Shown here: piece by piece, positions 43,277 through 50,620 of the stretch
How the letters are laid out: every line of letters begins with the position of its first letter
Position numbering within the stretch: the stretch's first letter is position 1
DNA from: an uncultured Opitutaceae bacterium
GTDB taxonomy: Bacteria; Verrucomicrobiota; Verrucomicrobiia; Opitutales; Opitutaceae
Length of the DNA stretch: 64,000 bases
Assembly (NCBI GenBank): GCA_937902925.1
Contig: CALFNN010000074.1
Span: 1 to 64,000 of the forward strand
Reading direction: 5' to 3'
Notes under the pieces: model-generated
The model's input: the letters and a program-made list of their open reading frames with translations, nothing else
Told to the model about the DNA's origin: nothing
Database searches by the model: none
Made by a program: the position numbers and the translations under genes

Positions 43277-43974
43277 TGGGAATCCGGGTTCGTGTGGGGT
43301 GCTGTTTCGCCGGTGAGGCCCACTTGCGCGGCATAAAGCGAAATCTGCGCGACGCCGCGCAGGCCGATTTTCCGCATGAGGTTGCTGCGATGATTGGCAA
43401 CCGTGTAGCTGCTGATGCCAAGCAGCGCCCCGACTTCCTTGGCGGTGAATCCCTCCGCGAGATAACGCAGGACCGCTTTCTCGCGCGGGCTCAGCGGCAC
43501 GGGCGGCTTGATCGTGGTCGTCCGCCGTTCGACGAGATTCTTGATCTGCTCGCTGACAAACGGGCTGAAATAAACCCGGCCCTCGCTGACGGCTTGCAGG
43601 GCGGTTCGAAATTCCGCGAGCGAGGTCATCTTCTCCACAACCCCGTGGACCCCCGCTGAAAGCACGCCCCGGAGGGTCGCCGACCAAATGTTGCCTGAAA
43701 AGACGAGCACCCGGACGAGCGGACAAACCCGTCGCACCGCTTCGAGCAGACCCAAACCGGAGTCGCTTTGGAGGACGAGATCCAGGATCACCACATCCGG
43801 GTGCTCCCGCCGGCAGACCTCAACCGCCTGCTCGACCGTCATCGCATGACCGACGACCGAAAACCCCGGCATCGATTCGACAATCGGCGTCATCATCTCG
43901 ATGATCGCCGCGTGATCGTCGATAATCATGACCCGCGAGCGGATCCTAGGCTGGCTGGAGGCGAACGTCACCAT
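43273..43974 (-). CDS. LuxR/NarL-family response regulator
   Basis: A 233-aa regulator. The receiver has DD in VMIIDDHAAI and acceptor Asp65 in VVILDLVLQSDSG. A C-terminal LuxR-type domain has LSPREKAVLRYLAEGFTAKEVGALLGISSYTVANHRSNLMRKIGL, the helix-turn-helix. It is the first gene of the regulator-kinase-receiver operon; the start ATG 43974 follows a ~290-base non-coding stretch that must hold the promoter. The kinase gene start overlaps its stop. Confidence 0.93.
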   Translation of the reverse strand: MVTFASSQPRIRSRVMIIDDHAAIIEMMTPIVESMPGFSVVGHAMTVEQAVEVCRREHPDVVILDLVLQSDSGLGLLEAVRRVCPLVRVLVFSGNIWSATLRGVLSAGVHGVVEKMTSLAEFRTALQAVSEGRVYFSPFVSEQIKNLVERRTTTIKPPVPLSPREKAVLRYLAEGFTAKEVGALLGISSYTVANHRSNLMRKIGLRGVAQISLYAAQVGLTGETAPHTNPDSQ

Positions 43975-44261
43975 TGTTGCAAATTCTCACGTCAGATGGT
44001 GATGCGCGTCTCAACGCGATTATCTATCAAATAAACGCCCAAACACGGGGAATGAGGCATGAACCCCCAGCGGCACCCTAGTGATTTTGTGGCTTGTGGG
44101 CGGGATGGGACACGATTGGGGATTTTTGCTGGGCGTGTCTGAAGGTTGTTGGGCAGGTTTTAACCGGGCGTTGCACCGCTAAGCGCGCCGACCGAACTTA
44201 CCCCACTAATCGGCTCCGGGGCGAAACCCTTAACCGGAACAGGCCTGCCGGCGGCGAGCCG
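43975..44261. other. Non-coding region upstream of the regulator operon
   Basis: 287 bases between the regulator start and xerC end. It is AT-richer than its surroundings near 44010-44030 (TATCTATCAAATAAA), a likely promoter zone for the minus-strand operon. No credible ORF, tRNA or recognisable riboswitch is seen. Confidence 0.5.
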
Positions 44262-45197
44262 TCACGCCCGGGGATGCGCCTTGGCGTAGATCTCTTTCAA
44301 CCGCGCCACACTCACGTGCGTGTAGACTTGCGTGGTCGCGAGCTGCGCGTGCCCCAGCAACTCCTGCACGAGTCGCAGATCGGCGCCCGCGTTGAGCAGG
44401 TGCGTCGCATAAGAATGCCGCAGCTTGTGTGGCGTCAGGTCCAGCGGCAGTCCCGCAAGAGCCAGATAGCGCTTCAGCATCAACTGCACGGCGCGGATCG
44501 TCATCGCGCCGCCGTCCGCATTCGTCACGACCGGGCTCGTCGGCGCCGGGCGCCGGGCAAATTCGTCGCGGAATTTCGCCGCCACGGCGAGCGCCACGCG
44601 TCCCAGCGGGCAGAGTCGCTCCTTGCGTCCCTTGCCGAGCACTCGTGCCACGCCCGATTCGAAATCGATCGCGCCATAGCGCAGCCCCACAAGTTCGCTC
44701 ACGCGCAACCCGCCACCGTAGAGCAACTCCATCGCGAGCCGGTCGCGCCAGGCCGTGGGTGCATCCAGGCTCCCGTTCTCGAGCAGTCGCTGCGGCCCGC
44801 TCAACAAGAGTTTCACTTGCTCCTCGGTCAGGAATTTCGGGAGCCGTTTTTCGAGTTTCGGCAGCGGGACGCCCGCCAGCGGATTGCGCCGCAACTTGCC
44901 GTGACGCATCCAGTATTTGAAAAATGTCCGCAGTCCCGATGCGTGATTGTGCAGTGTGCGCCGGTCGAACCGCCGTTGCGCCTCGATGACGAAGTCGCGC
45001 ATCTCACGCGAACCGAGCGCGTCGAGTCCCCGCCCCCACCACCCCGCGCCCTCCAGCCACCGGTAAAAGTCGTCGAACGCCTGCCGGTAGTTCCGGACCG
45101 TGTAGCCGGAATAGCGACGCTCCCTCTCGAGATAATCGCCGAACGGTGCCCACCACTCGCCGAGCACCGCGGGCGGAATTTCTGGAGACTCTGACAT
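44262..45197 (-). CDS. xerC: Tyrosine recombinase XerC-like
   Basis: A 311-aa integrase-family recombinase that would resolve chromosome dimers at dif sites. The N-terminal SAM-like domain includes YLERERRYSGYTVRNYRQAFDDF. Catalytic residues are all present: Arg in GGGLRVSEL, Lys in GKGRKER, His-x-x-Arg in HKLRHSYATHLL, His in LLGHAQLATTQVY and the nucleophile Tyr in VYTHV. ATG 45197 (MSESPEIPP) is preferred to one 10 codons upstream. The mazG gene lies 26 bases upstream on the same strand, suggesting cotranscription. The length and motifs fit a chromosomal Xer rather than a phage integrase. Confidence 0.92.
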   Translation of the reverse strand: MSESPEIPPAVLGEWWAPFGDYLERERRYSGYTVRNYRQAFDDFYRWLEGAGWWGRGLDALGSREMRDFVIEAQRRFDRRTLHNHASGLRTFFKYWMRHGKLRRNPLAGVPLPKLEKRLPKFLTEEQVKLLLSGPQRLLENGSLDAPTAWRDRLAMELLYGGGLRVSELVGLRYGAIDFESGVARVLGKGRKERLCPLGRVALAVAAKFRDEFARRPAPTSPVVTNADGGAMTIRAVQLMLKRYLALAGLPLDLTPHKLRHSYATHLLNAGADLRLVQELLGHAQLATTQVYTHVSVARLKEIYAKAHPRA

Positions 45198-45223
45198 GGT
45201 GCGGCCCGGCCTCCGGACGGGAG

Positions 45224-45904
45224 TCACGCCCGGGCGAGCCCGGGGATGGATGCGGTTTTTTCCTCCACCTCCCGCATCACCTTGGTCGCGTGCAGCCGCA
45301 AGGCGCCCTCGGGATCGAGGCCCTTCGCCCGGCAGGCCGCCGAGATTTCGAACAGCATCCTCCCCAGCGATTCATCGGACAGGTGCCGGCCCAGCGCCGC
45401 CACCTGGACGGTGTCGACGATGCCGTCGGCCGGCAGTTTTTTCTTTTCGATCTGCTTCCAGACGGCCTCCGCAAACATCAGCGCCGGCAATCGCGGGGGC
45501 AGTTCCTTGAAAATTCCCGACGACACCGGGCCGTTTTTCTTTTCGGTCGCCTTGATTACGTCCCACTGCGCCAGCACCTGCTCCGAGGTGTCGAGCTTCC
45601 CTCCGCCGAAGACATGCGGATGCCGGCGGACCAGCTTCTCGTTTATTTCCCGCGCCACGTCGTCGAAATTGAATTGTCCTCGTTCCTCGGCGATGCGGGC
45701 GTGAAACACGATCTGGATGAGCACGTCGCCGAGTTCCTCGCGCATGTGCGGGTAGTCACCGCGGTCGATGGTGTCGACGAGCTCGCTGACCTCGTCGATC
45801 AGGCAGCGCACCAGCGTGGCGTGGGTCTGCTCCTGGTCCCACGGACAGCCGCCGGGCTCGCGGAGTCGCGCCATCGTTTGTCGAAGTTCGTCGATCGCAC
45901 TCAT
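45224..45904 (-). CDS. mazG: Nucleoside triphosphate pyrophosphohydrolase MazG
   Basis: A 226-aa MazG. It has the family start GGCPWDQEQTHATL and metal-binding acidic motifs LIDEVSELVDTI and REELGDVLIQIVFHARIAEE, with VRRHPHVFGG following. It hydrolyses dNTPs/NTPs to monophosphates, limiting mutagenic nucleotides and modulating ppGpp levels in some species. ATG 45904 (MSAIDELR) is used; the open frame runs a further 29 codons. It is upstream of xerC on the same strand and diverges from trpC. Confidence 0.93.
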   Translation of the reverse strand: MSAIDELRQTMARLREPGGCPWDQEQTHATLVRCLIDEVSELVDTIDRGDYPHMREELGDVLIQIVFHARIAEERGQFNFDDVAREINEKLVRRHPHVFGGGKLDTSEQVLAQWDVIKATEKKNGPVSSGIFKELPPRLPALMFAEAVWKQIEKKKLPADGIVDTVQVAALGRHLSDESLGRMLFEISAACRAKGLDPEGALRLHATKVMREVEEKTASIPGLARA

Positions 45905-46020
45905 GGGAAGAGGAGAAAGCACGAAACGCCCCAAACACACGAAAAATCCGGGCCGGAGCCGTGCCGGGTGATGCGTTTCCCGTATTGTCAAACCCCCGCT
46001 GCGCCCGAAACGTGGTGCCG

Positions 46021-46821
46021 ATGTCCGACAAGCTCACCGAGATCATGGCCTGGAAGCGGCGCGAGATTGCGCCGCTGGTCCGCCCCGTTTCCACGGTGGA
46101 ACTTTCCCGGCTCGATGCGTCGCTGCCGCGCCCGCCGTCCTTCGCGGGCGCCTTGCGCCGGGCCGATGGCCAGCTTGCCGTCATTGCCGAGATCAAGCGC
46201 CGCTCGCCGTCCGCTGGCGACATCAAGGCGGGCGCCTCCTCGCTCGAGCAGGCCCGTCGCTATCAGGCGGCCGGCGCGGACGCCCTCTCGGTCCTGACCG
46301 ACGAGAAATTTTTCGGTGGCAACCTCGCCGACCTCCGGGGCGCGACCGCCCATTTCCGCGCGACCGTCCCCGCGCGCCCCTGCCTGCGGAAGGATTTTTT
46401 CATCCACCCCATCCAGGTCCTCCAGGCCCGGGAAGCCGGCGCCAGCGCAATTCTCATCATCGTGCGCGCGCTCACCGACGAGGAGATCGCCGGCCTCTTC
46501 TCGGCGGCGCAGGCCGCCGGGCTCGACGCCTTGTTTGAAATTCACCACGAGGCTGACTTGGAGGAGGCGCTCGGCCACGGCGCGAAGATCGTCGGCGTGA
46601 ACAACCGCGATCTGGCGGTCTTCAAGACCGACCTCGGCCTCAGCGAACGCCTCATCCCGCAATTTCCGCGGGACGTCACCGCCGTCAGCGAGAGCGGCAT
46701 TTTCACGGCCGCCGACGCGGCGCGCGCGCGCGCCGCGGGCGCGCATGCCGTGCTCGTCGGGGAGGCGCTGATGCGCGCGCCGGATCCCGCCGCACTGGTC
46801 ACGGCCTTTCGTCATGTTTGA
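46021..46821 (+). CDS. trpC: Indole-3-glycerol phosphate synthase
   Basis: A 266-aa TIM barrel converting carboxyphenylamino-deoxyribulose 5-phosphate to indole-3-glycerol phosphate in tryptophan synthesis. Family segments are AEIKRRSPSAGDI, LSVLTDEKFFGG, PCLRKDFFIHPIQV, GVNNRDLAVFKTDL and VSESGIFTA. It starts at ATG 46021 (MSDKLTEIM). The other trp genes are not present, so trpC is an isolated copy here. Its stop overlaps the start of the next small membrane-protein gene by 8 bases. Confidence 0.95.
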   Translation: MSDKLTEIMAWKRREIAPLVRPVSTVELSRLDASLPRPPSFAGALRRADGQLAVIAEIKRRSPSAGDIKAGASSLEQARRYQAAGADALSVLTDEKFFGGNLADLRGATAHFRATVPARPCLRKDFFIHPIQVLQAREAGASAILIIVRALTDEEIAGLFSAAQAAGLDALFEIHHEADLEEALGHGAKIVGVNNRDLAVFKTDLGLSERLIPQFPRDVTAVSESGIFTAADAARARAAGAHAVLVGEALMRAPDPAALVTAFRHV

Positions 46822-47164
46822 GCACCGCGCCCAGCCCCTGCTGCCGCGGCGCGAATTCCTGCGCCGCCTCGCCAAGAATGTGGGCTATGGTCTCGTGCTC
46901 ATCCTGGCGTCGCTCGTTGTCGGCCTGCTGGGCTATCATTGTCTCGGATCGCTTTCCTGGACCGATTCGTTTCTCAACGCCGCGATGATCCTCTCCGGCA
47001 TGGGCCCCGTGAACGAGCTGCATGGGCGGGCCGCGAAGCTTTTTGCCGGCTGTTACGCGATCTATTCGGGAATCGCGCTCATCTCCACCGCGGCGGTCAT
47101 CTTCGCCCCGGTCCTCCATCGAATGCTGCATCGATTCCACCTCGCCTCGGACGACGAGGAATAG
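46814..47164 (+). CDS. Two-TM membrane protein, pore-loop-like, function unknown
   Basis: A 116-aa protein with two strong hydrophobic helices (VGYGLVLILASLVVGLLGYH and AGCYAIYSGIALISTAAVIFAP) separated by a short re-entrant-like segment DSFLNAAMILSGMGPVNELHG. The helix-pore loop-helix layout recalls potassium-channel-like 2-TM subunits, but the selectivity-filter sequence TVGYG is replaced by SGMGPV. This is a widely distributed hypothetical type, so channel activity is only a guess. It overlaps the trpC stop and precedes rsmA by 2 bases, so all three are likely one transcript. Confidence 0.75.
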   Translation: MFEHRAQPLLPRREFLRRLAKNVGYGLVLILASLVVGLLGYHCLGSLSWTDSFLNAAMILSGMGPVNELHGRAAKLFAGCYAIYSGIALISTAAVIFAPVLHRMLHRFHLASDDEE

Positions 47165-47166
47165 CC

Positions 47167-48012
47167 GTGCCACTTTCGCCGACCGCCACCCGCGAACTGC
47201 TCGCCTCGCTAGGGCACCAGCCGAAGCGCTTCCTCGGGCAGAATTTTCTCGTGGACGGCAATATCGTCCGCAAATCGCTCGAGCTCGCCGCCGTCCACGC
47301 GGGCGATGCCATCGTCGAGGTCGGCCCCGGCCTCGGCACGCTGACCCGCGCGCTGCTCGAAACCGGCGCCGAGGTGTGGGCCGTGGAAAAGGACCGCGTG
47401 CTGCACCACCATCTTGCGGTGACCCTGGCGGCGGAATTTGCGGACCGGTTTCATTTACTGGAGGGCGATGCCGTCGAGCATCCGCTCGCCGCTCTTCCCT
47501 CGGGGCGGGCGGCGGCCGGATTCAAGATCGTCGCCAACCTGCCCTACGCCATCGCGACTCCGTGGCTCGACGCGGTCCTCACCGGGCCGCTTCCGGAGCG
47601 GATGGTGCTGATGCTCCAACAGGAGGCCGCGCAGCGCTACGCCGCGCAACCGGGCACGAAATCGTTCGGCGCCATCTCCGTCTTCCTGCAGGCCGCCTAC
47701 GAGGTCGCACCCGGCCACAAGGTCGCTCCAGCCTGCTTCCACCCGCGCCCGGACGTCGACTCCTACCTGATCAACCTGGTCCGCCGGCCGCAGCCGTTCG
47801 TTTTTTCCACTCCGGTCAAGGCCCTCGTGCGCGCCTGCTTTCAGCAACGCCGGAAGCAGATCGGCGCCATCCTGCGCGGCCGGGTGCCGGAACATGCCCC
47901 GGTCTGGCGGGAACTTCTCCGCGTCGAAGGGCTCTCAGAACAGAGCCGGCCCGAGGCCATTCCTCCAGGATGGTGGATGCGGTTCGCCGCCACTTTGCCA
48001 GCCTTGGCTTGA
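47167..48012 (+). CDS. rsmA: 16S rRNA (adenine1518-N6/adenine1519-N6)-dimethyltransferase RsmA/KsgA
   Basis: A 281-aa SAM-dependent methyltransferase that dimethylates two adjacent adenines near the 3' end of 16S rRNA. It shows FLGQNFLVD, the SAM motif VEVGPGLGTLT, EKDRVL and the catalytic NLPYAIATPW (NLPY). The C-terminal domain has FHPRPDVDS. The likely start is GTG 47167, 2 bases after the previous gene's stop; the frame is open upstream, but that stretch overlaps the membrane-protein gene. Length is as expected. Confidence 0.95.
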   Translation: MPLSPTATRELLASLGHQPKRFLGQNFLVDGNIVRKSLELAAVHAGDAIVEVGPGLGTLTRALLETGAEVWAVEKDRVLHHHLAVTLAAEFADRFHLLEGDAVEHPLAALPSGRAAAGFKIVANLPYAIATPWLDAVLTGPLPERMVLMLQQEAAQRYAAQPGTKSFGAISVFLQAAYEVAPGHKVAPACFHPRPDVDSYLINLVRRPQPFVFSTPVKALVRACFQQRRKQIGAILRGRVPEHAPVWRELLRVEGLSEQSRPEAIPPGWWMRFAATLPALA

Positions 48013-48047
48013 AAGCCTCTTCCGGGCCGTTCTACTCACGTTCCGCC

Positions 48048-48755
48048 ATGTTACGCCCCACGCTTGCCGTCGCCTTTGCCTTGCTCTGCGTCACCACGCG
48101 CGCCCAGAACCCGGAATCCTCGCTCGCGGGCGAGGTCCAGGGGCGCACCTATATCTCGCCGACGGGCGCCTTCAAGGTCACCATTCCGGTGCTGCCGGAG
48201 CTCGGCGGCAGCGTCACGGACACGCCCAACGTCGTCACCTTTCAGGACGAATTCAACACCCACGTCAGCATCGCCGCGTTCGCGCAGGACGCCACGCAGC
48301 ACTGGGAAATGACGACGCGCGGCCTCAAGGACTATCTGATTTATTTCTTCACCAATTTCGTGCTGTCGGATTTCAAGCAAGCCTTCAAGGGCACCCAGAT
48401 CGAGAGCGCGAAGTTCGTCCCCGGCCTTTACGACGGCTCCCTGATCACGAGCATCCTGCTGCCGGGCGGTTCGATGTTCGCCGACAAGGCGCCGAGGTTT
48501 TCCGAGGACAGTCCCCCGCCGGTGGCGAAGCGGGGAAATCTCCTGTTCGTGAAGAACGGACACATCTTCGTCCTCAGCGTGGAACTGGCGGAAAAGGTGC
48601 TTGAGGGCACCGCCTACAAGAAAACCGTGGCGGAGGAGGATGAGATTCTCCGCCAGCGTCTGACCGACGTCGCCGGTAAAATCCAGTTTACCAGGCCGCC
48701 CGCCACGACGCCGGCATTGACGCCGCCGCCGGGCATCGCCGCCCCGAAGAAGTGA
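48048..48755 (+). CDS. Secreted protein of unknown function
   Basis: A 235-aa protein with a signal peptide (MLRPTLAVAFALLCVTTRAQ) and a beta-rich domain (GAFKVTIPVLPELGGSVTDT, FNTHVSIAAFAQDATQHWEM) followed by a helical segment and a Pro/Thr-rich tail (RPPATTPALTPPPGIAAP). No conserved catalytic motif is recognised. It lies 36 bases after rsmA and may continue that operon. Start ATG 48048 is the first that yields the signal peptide. Confidence 0.75.
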   Translation: MLRPTLAVAFALLCVTTRAQNPESSLAGEVQGRTYISPTGAFKVTIPVLPELGGSVTDTPNVVTFQDEFNTHVSIAAFAQDATQHWEMTTRGLKDYLIYFFTNFVLSDFKQAFKGTQIESAKFVPGLYDGSLITSILLPGGSMFADKAPRFSEDSPPPVAKRGNLLFVKNGHIFVLSVELAEKVLEGTAYKKTVAEEDEILRQRLTDVAGKIQFTRPPATTPALTPPPGIAAPKK

Positions 48756-48804
48756 GGCGGGGCGCCGGCTGGGCGCTTGCCACCCGCCGCGCCGCCAGCC
48801 CACG

Positions 48805-49311
48805 ATGCGCGCCATGACGCTGCGCGATGCCCGTGAGTCCGACCTGCCGGCGATCGTGGCGATTTACAACGCCACGATCCCCAGCCGCATGGTCACGGCC
48901 GATCTGCAGCCCGTGACCGTGGCGGACCGCCTCCCGTGGTTTCTTTCGCATCCGGCGGATCGCCGGCCGATCTGGGTGCTCGCCGACGAGACGGCCGGCG
49001 TCTGCGCATGGTTGAGTTTCGATACGTTTTACGCGCGCGCCGCCTACGACGGCACGGCCATGATCGCCCTCTACGTCTCCCCGGATCACCGCCGGCGCGG
49101 TCTTGGCCGGGAACTGCTGGTCGCCGCCCTTTCCCGCGCGCCGGCCCTGGGGGTGCACACGCTGCTCGGCTACATTTTCGGGCACAACGAGCCGAGCCTG
49201 CGACTGTTCGCCGCGCACGGATTCGAGCGCTGGGCCCATCTGCCGCGGGTCGCCGTGCTCGACGGCGTGGCGCGGGACTTGATCATCGTCGGCCGCCGCG
49301 TCACCCCCTAG
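48805..49311 (+). CDS. GNAT N-acetyltransferase (phosphinothricin acetyltransferase-like)
   Basis: A 168-aa GNAT-fold enzyme. It begins MTLRDARESDLPAIVAIYNA, the typical opening of Pat/YncA-type acetyltransferases, with acetyl-CoA-binding motif A as SPDHRRRGLGRELL and a late NEPSLRLFAAHGFER region. Such enzymes acetylate amines such as phosphinothricin, methionine sulfoximine or Met-like compounds; the substrate here is unknown. ATG 48805 (MRAM) or 48814 could be the start. It precedes the isoaspartyl peptidase gene by 14 bases on the same strand. Confidence 0.88.
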   Translation: MRAMTLRDARESDLPAIVAIYNATIPSRMVTADLQPVTVADRLPWFLSHPADRRPIWVLADETAGVCAWLSFDTFYARAAYDGTAMIALYVSPDHRRRGLGRELLVAALSRAPALGVHTLLGYIFGHNEPSLRLFAAHGFERWAHLPRVAVLDGVARDLIIVGRRVTP

Positions 49312-49325
49312 TCCCGGTGCTCGCG

Positions 49326-50396
49326 ATGAAACTCCCGTCCGCTTTCCCGCTTGCGCTCGCCGCCGCGGGCCTCGCCACTGCCACCGGCCTCCGCGCCGAG
49401 AACCCTCCCTCCATGAACCAGACCTACGGCCTCGTCATCCACGGTGGCGCGGGCGTCATCCTCCGCCAGGAAATGTCCGCCGAACTCGAGGCGCGCTACC
49501 GCGACGCCCTCACCCAGGCGCGCGACGCCGGCTACGCCGTGCTCGCGCGCGGTGATTCCTCGCTCGACGCCGTCGTCGCCGCGATCACGTTCATGGAGGA
49601 CTCCCCGCTCTTCAATGCCGGCCGGGGCGCCGTGCTCAACGCCGACGGCATCTGCGAACTCGACGCCTCGATCATGGACGGTCGCACCCAGGCCGCCGGC
49701 GCCGTGGCCGGCGTGCATCACATTAAGAATCCGATCCGCCTCGCGCGGGCCGTGATGGAAAAATCCGAGCATGTGATGTTCACGGGCGACGGCGCGGAAA
49801 CCTTCGCCCGGACACTCGGCTTCGAGTTTGTGCCCAACGAATATTTCCAGACGGAACTGCGCCGCCGCCAGCTCGAGAAGGCGCAACAGCTCGAAGCCGG
49901 CAAGAAATCCGCCGCGGCCCTCCACGAGCGGGTCACCTTCGCCACCGTCGACGACAACTACCTCATCGACCAGATCAAGCACGGCACCGTCGGCTGCGTC
50001 GCCCTCGACCAGCACGGCAATCTTGCCGCCGGCACCTCGACCGGCGGGATGACCAACAAGAAATTTGGCCGGGTCGGCGATTCGCCCATCATCGGCGCCG
50101 GCACCTACGCCAGTAACGCGACCTGCGCCGTGAGCGCGACCGGCTGGGGCGAGTTCTTCATCCGGTTGTCCGTGGCGCACGACATCGCGGCGCAGATGGA
50201 ATACCGTCAAACACCCCTCGCCGCCGCTGCCGACGCAACCATCGCGAAGGTCGGTAAACTTGGCGGCGACGGCGGCGTCATCGGGATCGATCGCGCCGGC
50301 CATGTCGCCATGTCGTTCAATTCCCCCGGAATGTATCGGGGATACCGGCTGTCGACGGGGGCGGGCGCCGTCGAGATTTTTGGGCCCGCGCAGTAA
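49326..50396 (+). CDS. Isoaspartyl peptidase/L-asparaginase, Ntn-hydrolase type, exported
   Basis: A 356-aa asparaginase-2 family enzyme. After a probable signal peptide (MKLPSAFPLALAAAGLATATGLRA), it has the family start YGLVIHGGAGV and NAGRGAVLNADG. The autoproteolysis site and catalytic Thr are in GTVGCVALD, where cleavage before Thr yields alpha and beta chains. STGGMTNKKFGRVGDSPIIGAGTYA is the usual beta-chain core. It hydrolyses beta-aspartyl dipeptides and possibly L-asparagine, probably in the periplasm given the signal. It is the last gene of this plus-strand run and is followed by an intrinsic terminator. Confidence 0.92.
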   Translation: MKLPSAFPLALAAAGLATATGLRAENPPSMNQTYGLVIHGGAGVILRQEMSAELEARYRDALTQARDAGYAVLARGDSSLDAVVAAITFMEDSPLFNAGRGAVLNADGICELDASIMDGRTQAAGAVAGVHHIKNPIRLARAVMEKSEHVMFTGDGAETFARTLGFEFVPNEYFQTELRRRQLEKAQQLEAGKKSAAALHERVTFATVDDNYLIDQIKHGTVGCVALDQHGNLAAGTSTGGMTNKKFGRVGDSPIIGAGTYASNATCAVSATGWGEFFIRLSVAHDIAAQMEYRQTPLAAAADATIAKVGKLGGDGGVIGIDRAGHVAMSFNSPGMYRGYRLSTGAGAVEIFGPAQ

Positions 50397-50440
50397 GCCG
50401 CGCTCGCAAAACTCGAGTCCAGCCTGGCGTCGCGGGGGTC

Positions 50441-50466
50441 AAAAACGGACTTGTCGCCGTTTTTTT
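50441..50466 (+). terminator. Intrinsic terminator after the asparaginase gene
   Basis: AAAAACGG pairs with CCGTTTTT around an 8-base loop (ACTTGTCG), with the T run continuing to 50466. It lies 45 bases after the isoaspartyl peptidase stop. The stem is A/T-heavy, so strength is uncertain. Confidence 0.65.
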
Positions 50467-50620
50467 GTGGCCTACTTAACGAAACGACGCCATTCGTCAC
50501 GGCGACCGTGATGACGTTCCCCCACAAGTTCGTTTGTCACGCGGCCGATGCATCGGAGGCGGAAACGGACCACCCTCGCCGCCCGCTCATGCGTTTCGTC
50601 GCGTCCTTCACAACGCGGTC

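Noticed and set aside
43975-44261. Riboswitch upstream of the regulator operon
   Set aside because: No conserved core motif of a known class could be matched, and the downstream genes are signalling genes; a 22-codon upstream ORF on the minus strand is too short to support.
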